A DNA stretch of 64,000 nucleotides. Source: an uncultured Eubacteriales bacterium (GTDB lineage Bacteria > Bacillota > Clostridia > Oscillospirales > Acutalibacteraceae). Position 1 is the first letter of the stretch; every line of letters starts with the position of its first letter. Below the pieces are notes generated by a model, which was not told the origin of the DNA, did not search any database, and was given only the letters and a program-made list of their open reading frames with translations. Positions 60,091 to 64,000 of the stretch are shown here, one piece after another. Location: assembly GCA_934561055.1 (NCBI GenBank), contig CAKTFN010000004.1, positions 1-64,000 on the forward strand, written 5' to 3'. Both the position numbers and the translations under genes were made by a program.

Positions 60091-60762
60091 ATGATTCATA
60101 AAAATATAAGACGAGCAGTAGCTACTGTATTATTAACACTTGTTATGTGTTCGTTTCTTTTTGTTCCGACAAACGCATATTCAACTATAGGTGCAAAGAT
60201 GATAGGAGGAGTCGGACAATCAGGAAATAAAACACGATATTATTGGGTGAACCCAGATGTGTTTAATGCAACTTGGACTCAAAGAGCTATTGATGCAATG
60301 TATGATTGGTGTCATACAGGTACAGGCTGTGGAGTTTATACAAGTGTTTGGTTTGGATGAACAACGAATCAGCATAGTTCGGTTATAGATTTTCAAAGGA
60401 ATAATGACTTAGGTTCTGCTGTGTATGGAAAAACAACATTGTATAGAACCGCAGGCGAAAGTAACATGATAACCAACCCTTATTCCAACAAGGATAATTG
60501 GACGTGGGCAAAATGTAGCATAAACGCTTATGCTTGTAACTATGGAAAATCATCTACCGGTCAGAGTGTTGCACTAACTAGTGCAAAAAAGCAAGCAGTT
60601 TTTGCACATGAAATTGGTCATGCCTTTGGCCTTGGCGATCTAACTGGAAATGGCAATAAAAACAAACTTATGTATTTGGGTCAATTTGACTGTACGGTAA
60701 CCAAGCCGACATATGATGAATGCAACGGCGTCAACAGTATATATGGGGGGTATAATCCATGA
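60091..60762 (+). pseudogene. Metzincin-like zinc metalloprotease gene interrupted by in-frame TGA
   Basis: From ATG 60091 (AAAGGAAAG upstream) a 222-residue frame runs to 60762, broken only by one TGA at 60358-60360. The 5' part encodes a signal peptide (ATVLLTLVMCSFLFVPTNAY) and the start of the catalytic fold. After the TGA the frame stays open and has the intact metzincin zinc motif HEIGHAFGLGD and a Met-turn-like KLMYLG. All visible Trp in the gene use TGG, so TGA-as-Trp recoding is unlikely. A recent nonsense mutation, read-through or a sequence error are the options. The codon use (ATA, TTA, AGA) is more AT-rich than its neighbours, hinting at transfer. It overlaps the next lipoprotein by 4 bp. 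Confidence 0.82.
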
Positions 60763-61502
60763 AAAAAGTCAGCATATCAGTTTTATGTATTCTAATTTCT
60801 TTGCTCCTTTGTGCCTGCGGAGAAAGCGGAACAAAAGAAAGTCAACCGACCGATAACTCTGTTTCAAACAGCAATGAGGCGGTTGATGTTGATTATTCAC
60901 AGGCAGTTCCGGCAAAGCAGAAAAACACTGTCAGATATACCGAAAGCTCTTTAAGCATGGCAACAGGGCCGATAGAAAACGACGCCGAAATGTTTGAGGC
61001 GAGCCCGGTTGTTATACACGGAAAAGTCCTTGAAACGAATTACCTTTTGAAAGGCAGCGAAGTATTTACAAAATCCGAAGTTTCGGTTGTCGAATGTTAC
61101 AAAGGCGACCTCAAAAAAGGTCAGGTAATAAAGATCAGAGAAATCGGCGGCTTTGTTCCGTCTGATGTTCTCGACAACGCTATCGCTTTGGAAAAGACCG
61201 GAAAAGAAGCAAAAACAAAAAAATCAAAACAGGTCATATACGATATCAGAGTCAAGGATAATAAGGTTATGGAAAAAGGCGAAGACGTCATTTTGTTTGT
61301 ATATCCGATTGATTATTCCGACTTTGAAGAGTTCAAAACCGATTCCTATCAATTGGTAAGAGCGTGGCAGGGAAAGCTTCTTCTTGACGAAAAAACCGGT
61401 TTGTATAACCCGTATGTTCCGAAGGAAGAATTGCAATATGTTGACGCAAAAAGCTATACCTCCAATGAATTCGGTGCGTTTGCAAAAGTGTGCGTAAAAT
61501 AA
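60759..61502 (+). CDS. Lipoprotein coupled to the metalloprotease gene
   Basis: A 247-aa predicted lipoprotein. The signal MKKVSISVLCILISLLLCAC has the lipobox LCAC. A Ser/Thr/Asn linker follows, then a beta-rich domain (about 75-235, e.g. VVIHGKVLETNYLL, KGDLKKGQVIKIREIGG, GEDVILFVYPIDYSDF). Similar domains occur beside secreted proteases in Firmicutes, but I cannot name the family with certainty. The ATG overlaps the protease stop (ATGA), so translation normally depends on the upstream gene, now broken by a stop 400 nt earlier. Polarity is possible. Confidence 0.8.
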   Translation: MKKVSISVLCILISLLLCACGESGTKESQPTDNSVSNSNEAVDVDYSQAVPAKQKNTVRYTESSLSMATGPIENDAEMFEASPVVIHGKVLETNYLLKGSEVFTKSEVSVVECYKGDLKKGQVIKIREIGGFVPSDVLDNAIALEKTGKEAKTKKSKQVIYDIRVKDNKVMEKGEDVILFVYPIDYSDFEEFKTDSYQLVRAWQGKLLLDEKTGLYNPYVPKEELQYVDAKSYTSNEFGAFAKVCVK

Positions 61503-61550
61503 CAAACAGCCTGAATTTATTCAAAAAAATGATTGACAGGAGGATTATTT

Positions 61551-62012
61551 ATGTCAGGTTCGGTAATTAAACCGCCGACAATAAAACAGATTATTGCCGG
61601 CCTTCTTGCGATTCTCATGATGTTTTCGACAATGATCAAAGAAGGAAAGTTCGGAAAAGTTGAATTCGTTCTTCTCACGGAAAACGTGACGACCGAAAGC
61701 GAAGAAATTGTTCTTGAAGTCAGAAATTATACTCTGAAATACGTTGATTATGACGATTGGTTTATCCTTGAAAAGCTTAACGGCGAAACGTGGGAAAGGG
61801 TTTCGGCTACGGGTATTTTCTATCATGACGCGGGAAGCCTGAGAGGACTTACAATAACAAAAGACACGATAAACTTTGAGCGTTATTTTAATAAGAAGCT
61901 CGATGCCGGAGATTACAGACTGACGAAGGAAATCGGCGGAAAAGATTACGTTGTTTCTTTCACGGTTGTTGAAGCTTCGTCCGTTTCCGAAAGCACAACT
62001 CAGCCGGCATAA
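61551..62012 (+). CDS. Bacterial Ig-like (Big_14-type) membrane-associated protein
   Basis: A 153-aa protein starting MSGSVIKPPTIKQIIAGLLA, with a hydrophobic helix (about 12-32). A single beta-sandwich follows that matches the Big_14-like pattern: VTTESEEIVLEVRNYTLKYV, then DWFILEKLNGETWERV and KLDAGDYRLTKEIGGKDYVV. I chose the ATG at 61551 (AGGAGGA upstream). It is paralogous to the gene at 63581. Function unknown; related domains bind or modify surface proteins. The C-terminus is a Ser/Thr tail (SSVSESTTQPA). Confidence 0.82.
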   Translation: MSGSVIKPPTIKQIIAGLLAILMMFSTMIKEGKFGKVEFVLLTENVTTESEEIVLEVRNYTLKYVDYDDWFILEKLNGETWERVSATGIFYHDAGSLRGLTITKDTINFERYFNKKLDAGDYRLTKEIGGKDYVVSFTVVEASSVSESTTQPA

Positions 62013-62027
62013 AACATATAAATAATT

Positions 62028-62067
62028 AACCCCGAAGGATGAGCCGAACCAAATCCTTCGGGGTTTT
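62028..62067. terminator. Bidirectional terminator
   Basis: A perfect 13-bp stem, AACCCCGAAGGAT (62028-62040) with ATCCTTCGGGGTT (62053-62065), with T-rich flanks on the plus side. It serves the Ig-like gene and the convergent DUF3048 gene. Confidence 0.9.
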
Positions 62068-62076
62068 CTTTTGCTT

Positions 62077-63147
62077 TTATGCGGTTGGAAATTCAACGTT
62101 TCCGTTGTTGACAAAGCCGAGATAGCTGTTGCCGCGGTTGACCTTGATTTCCTTTCCGTTTTCGTCCTTAACGATGATTCTTGAGCCGTAATCCGCTTTT
62201 GTCCAAGTGACTTTTTTGACCGTTCCGAGGGAAATGTAATATCCCTTTCCGCCCTTCCAGTTCATTTGAACGAGCGGTCCACCTTCATAAAGCGAAACTT
62301 CGGTTTCAAGCGCAAAAACGTTTCTGTAAGCGAGCTGCTTGTCTGCCTTTGAGTCCATGTGCGGCTTTCCGCTGTGCTGCTTGAGATAAAGCTTTCGCTT
62401 TGCGTCATAAGTGAACGTGCTGTAATATGAGGGCGAAAAATTCAGCGTAACCTCGTTGCAGCTTTGCTTGCTCACTTTTTTCGGAGCGGTGAATTTGAAA
62501 ATATAGCTGTCCTTTCCGTTTTGGTAATCGGTTCGGACGTTATATTTTTTCAAAAGTTCCGGAATATTTTTTCCGTCAACATATGCGGTATGTTCACGGC
62601 TGTATTTTCCGAGACGTTCTGGGTCACGGCCGAAGATGAGCTCATCGCAATTTTGAGCGCCGTCAAAGTAATCGATTCCGAGCTTTTGAAGCGTTGCCGT
62701 TCCGAGCGATTTGTTGCTTCCGAAGCAGAAATAGACTGCGTCAAGACCGTAAGCAAAAATCGGAAAATAATAGCGGCAGCTTCTGACCGAGCAGACCTTG
62801 GGAACCTTTGTGTAATCGGCAAAAACGGCCATCATTCTTGTGATTCCGCCTTCAACGAGACATTCAAACATAAGGTCTGCGCCGTAAATTCCGTATTGCG
62901 GAAGCGATTGGTTGATGTTGTTGATCATGATTGCAACGGGGCGTTTTCCCTTCGCCTCGTCCGAAAGATTGTCGAGTCCGGTGAGCCGGTTATAATCGGT
63001 TGCCTTCGGTTTTGTTGTTGTCGGTGCGGTCGTGCTCGGAGTAACGGTCAGCGGTTCTTTGTTGTTGCCGTTTCCGCAAGCGCAGACCGAAAAAAGAAGA
63101 ATCACCGCAAGAACGGCGGCAAAAATTCTGGTGACGTTGTTTTTCAT
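62077..63147 (-). CDS. DUF3048-family (YerB-like) lipoprotein
   Basis: A 356-aa extracellular lipoprotein. The signal is MKNNVTRIFAAVLAVILLFS with lipobox VCAC, followed by a Pro/Thr linker. The DUF3048 domain shows NRLTGL, RPVAIMINNINQSLPQYGIY, FECLVEGGITRMMAVFADY and the C-terminal beta domain (GGPLVQMNWKGGKGYYIS). Family members are cell-surface proteins of unknown biochemical role, conserved in Firmicutes. The ribosome site is AGAGG. Monocistronic. Confidence 0.92.
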   Translation of the reverse strand: MKNNVTRIFAAVLAVILLFSVCACGNGNNKEPLTVTPSTTAPTTTKPKATDYNRLTGLDNLSDEAKGKRPVAIMINNINQSLPQYGIYGADLMFECLVEGGITRMMAVFADYTKVPKVCSVRSCRYYFPIFAYGLDAVYFCFGSNKSLGTATLQKLGIDYFDGAQNCDELIFGRDPERLGKYSREHTAYVDGKNIPELLKKYNVRTDYQNGKDSYIFKFTAPKKVSKQSCNEVTLNFSPSYYSTFTYDAKRKLYLKQHSGKPHMDSKADKQLAYRNVFALETEVSLYEGGPLVQMNWKGGKGYYISLGTVKKVTWTKADYGSRIIVKDENGKEIKVNRGNSYLGFVNNGNVEFPTA

Positions 63148-63274
63148 TTGGAATTACCTCTGATTCGGAAATTTGCTGTTTTCAGCCGAAAAGCGAACGG
63201 AAAGTTTCAAAACGTAAAAATACTTTATATATTATTCCCTTTTGAAGGCTTTCGCACTCGGTTTTCATTTCATT

Positions 63275-63303
63275 AGTATACCAAGTTTTTCCCCTTTTTT
63301 CAA
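63275..63303 (-). promoter_or_regulatory. Promoter of the DUF3048 lipoprotein gene
   Basis: On the minus strand TTGAAA (63298-63303) and TATACT (63275-63280) are 17 nt apart, with a leader of about 130 nt. Confidence 0.75.
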
Positions 63304-63444
63304 CAAATACCGCCATTTTACCTTCCAAAAAACAGCGGCCTAAATTGTGAAAGTTGATGGTTCGGACGGCCGAAACCGAAAAAGCGGTTCAAATATGCCA
63401 TTGATTTTTCCTCTGAAATAATTTCTTAAATTTTCTGAAAACTG

Positions 63445-63473
63445 TTGCAAAAATAATATTTATAATATATAAT
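63445..63473 (+). promoter_or_regulatory. Promoter of the second Ig-like gene
   Basis: TTGCAA (63445-63450) and TATAAT (63468-63473) are 17 nt apart, about 108 nt before the ATG at 63581. Confidence 0.75.
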
Positions 63474-63580
63474 CAAATTATCAATTAAGAAAGCGGTGAG
63501 TCCGATGGTTAAATTTGAAGCTTAAAATAAGACCCGCAACAGATTTATTAAAAAATGATTAGTTTAAAAGGAGAAAAATT

Positions 63581-64000
63581 ATGTCAGGATCGATTATCAA
63601 GCTCCCGACTCTGAAACAGATTATCGCAGGCTTGCTTGCAACGCTTATGATGTTTTCGTCAATGATTACCGGAAAAAAATTCGGAAAAGTTGAAGTTTCG
63701 CTTGTCGGTGACGTAACGACCGAAAGCGAAGAAATTACCCTTGAAATCAAAAACTATTCTTTCAAGTCGGTTGGTTATGGCGAAGATTTTACTCTTGAAG
63801 TAAAGAACGGTGAAAATTGGAAAAAAGTTCCGGCAACCGGAGGTTTTCATGACTATTGGGCAACTCTCAGAGGTCTTTCAGGCACCGAGGTTTCGGTAAA
63901 GCTTCGGGATTCTTTCGGAAAAACTCTTGAAGCCGGAAAATACAGGCTTACAAAAGAAGTCGGCGGAAAAGAATACAGCATTATTTTTGTTGTTTCAAAT
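63581..64000 (+). CDS. Ig-like (Big_14-type) protein, paralogue, cut by window end
   Basis: The ATG at 63581 follows AAAGGAG. 140 codons are visible with no stop, so the gene continues beyond the window. It begins MSGSIIKLPTLKQIIAGLLA and tracks the 61551 gene along its whole length (VTTESEEITLEIKNYSFKSV, LEAGKYRLTKEVGGKEYSII). It is an obvious duplicate on the same strand with its own promoter. The two bracket the DUF3048 gene. Function unknown. Confidence 0.85.
   Translation, partial: MSGSIIKLPTLKQIIAGLLATLMMFSSMITGKKFGKVEVSLVGDVTTESEEITLEIKNYSFKSVGYGEDFTLEVKNGENWKKVPATGGFHDYWATLRGLSGTEVSVKLRDSFGKTLEAGKYRLTKEVGGKEYSIIFVVSN

Larger units (their letters stand above)
63148..63580. other. Divergent promoter region, no gene
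   Basis: A 433-nt region between the DUF3048 gene and the Ig-like gene. It contains the two divergent promoters listed separately. It also holds a very short reading frame (ATG GTT AAA TTT GAA GCT TAA, 63505-63525) behind a GCGGTGAG stretch, reminiscent of the MV minigene in the 59940-60090 leader. Nothing else is seen. Confidence 0.5.

Noticed and set aside
60091..60762. TGA read as tryptophan or selenocysteine by the host
   Set aside because: TGA ends many intact genes here, such as spoIIP and the cas genes. Trp uses TGG in this gene, and no SECIS-like hairpin is evident after the TGA.

Overview
The window looks like a chromosomal segment of a spore-forming, low-to-moderate GC gut-type Clostridia, probably Oscillospirales/Ruminococcaceae-like. 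That placement is an inference. It rests on the gpr-spoIIP sporulation pair next to rpsT, the ctsR-mcsA-mcsB-clpC heat-shock operon, strong AGGAGG ribosome sites, many TTGACA/TATAAT-type promoters, and BspA-like and fibronectin-type-III (Fn3) surface proteins. No tRNA, rRNA, insertion sequence or prophage was recognised.

Layout. 0.4-13.3 kb (minus strand): a surface-protein locus with two BspA/LRR_5 proteins, two very long Fn3 proteins (993 and 1514 aa), a membrane-anchored 324-aa protein and a 62-aa membrane peptide. Three of these appear to share an unnamed C-terminal beta-rich module. 13.6-16.4 kb: rpsT, gpr, spoIIP and a small membrane protein. 16.5-20.4 kb (minus): hypB, hypA and a ~940-aa iron-sulfur flavoprotein. 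20.9-22.0 kb: a 46-aa amphipathic peptide gene and two unknown genes. 22.3-31.0 kb: a complete type I-C CRISPR-Cas system (cas3-cas5c-cas8c-cas7-cas4-cas1-cas2, all minus). It has a 16-repeat array and an internal Cas11c start with a near-perfect ribosome site inside cas8c. 31.3-38.3 kb: an AraC-family regulator and an oligopeptide ABC transporter operon. 38.5-46.9 kb (minus): proS, an unusual ileS and a membrane-anchored GH31 glycosidase carrying a PA14 domain.

47.2-54.5 kb (plus) is the most unusual part. A GH3-family acyl-adenylate/amide synthetase, a secreted ceramidase-like protein, a stand-alone condensation-domain protein, a free acyl carrier protein and a secreted alpha/beta hydrolase with a cysteine nucleophile elbow lie in a row. 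The cytosolic members have the parts to activate, carry and transfer an acyl group. The exported members look like amide/ester hydrolases. I propose a locus that makes and turns over an N-acyl amide or lipo-amino acid. The chemistry is inferred, not shown.

54.6-64 kb: a tiny Cys-rich protein, the CtsR regulon operon with three CtsR boxes, a metzincin-like protease gene interrupted by one in-frame TGA with its lipoprotein partner, a DUF3048 lipoprotein, and two paralogous Ig-like proteins, the second cut by the window end.

Limits: all family assignments are from reading translated sequence by eye. Domain boundaries are approximate and no database search was run.
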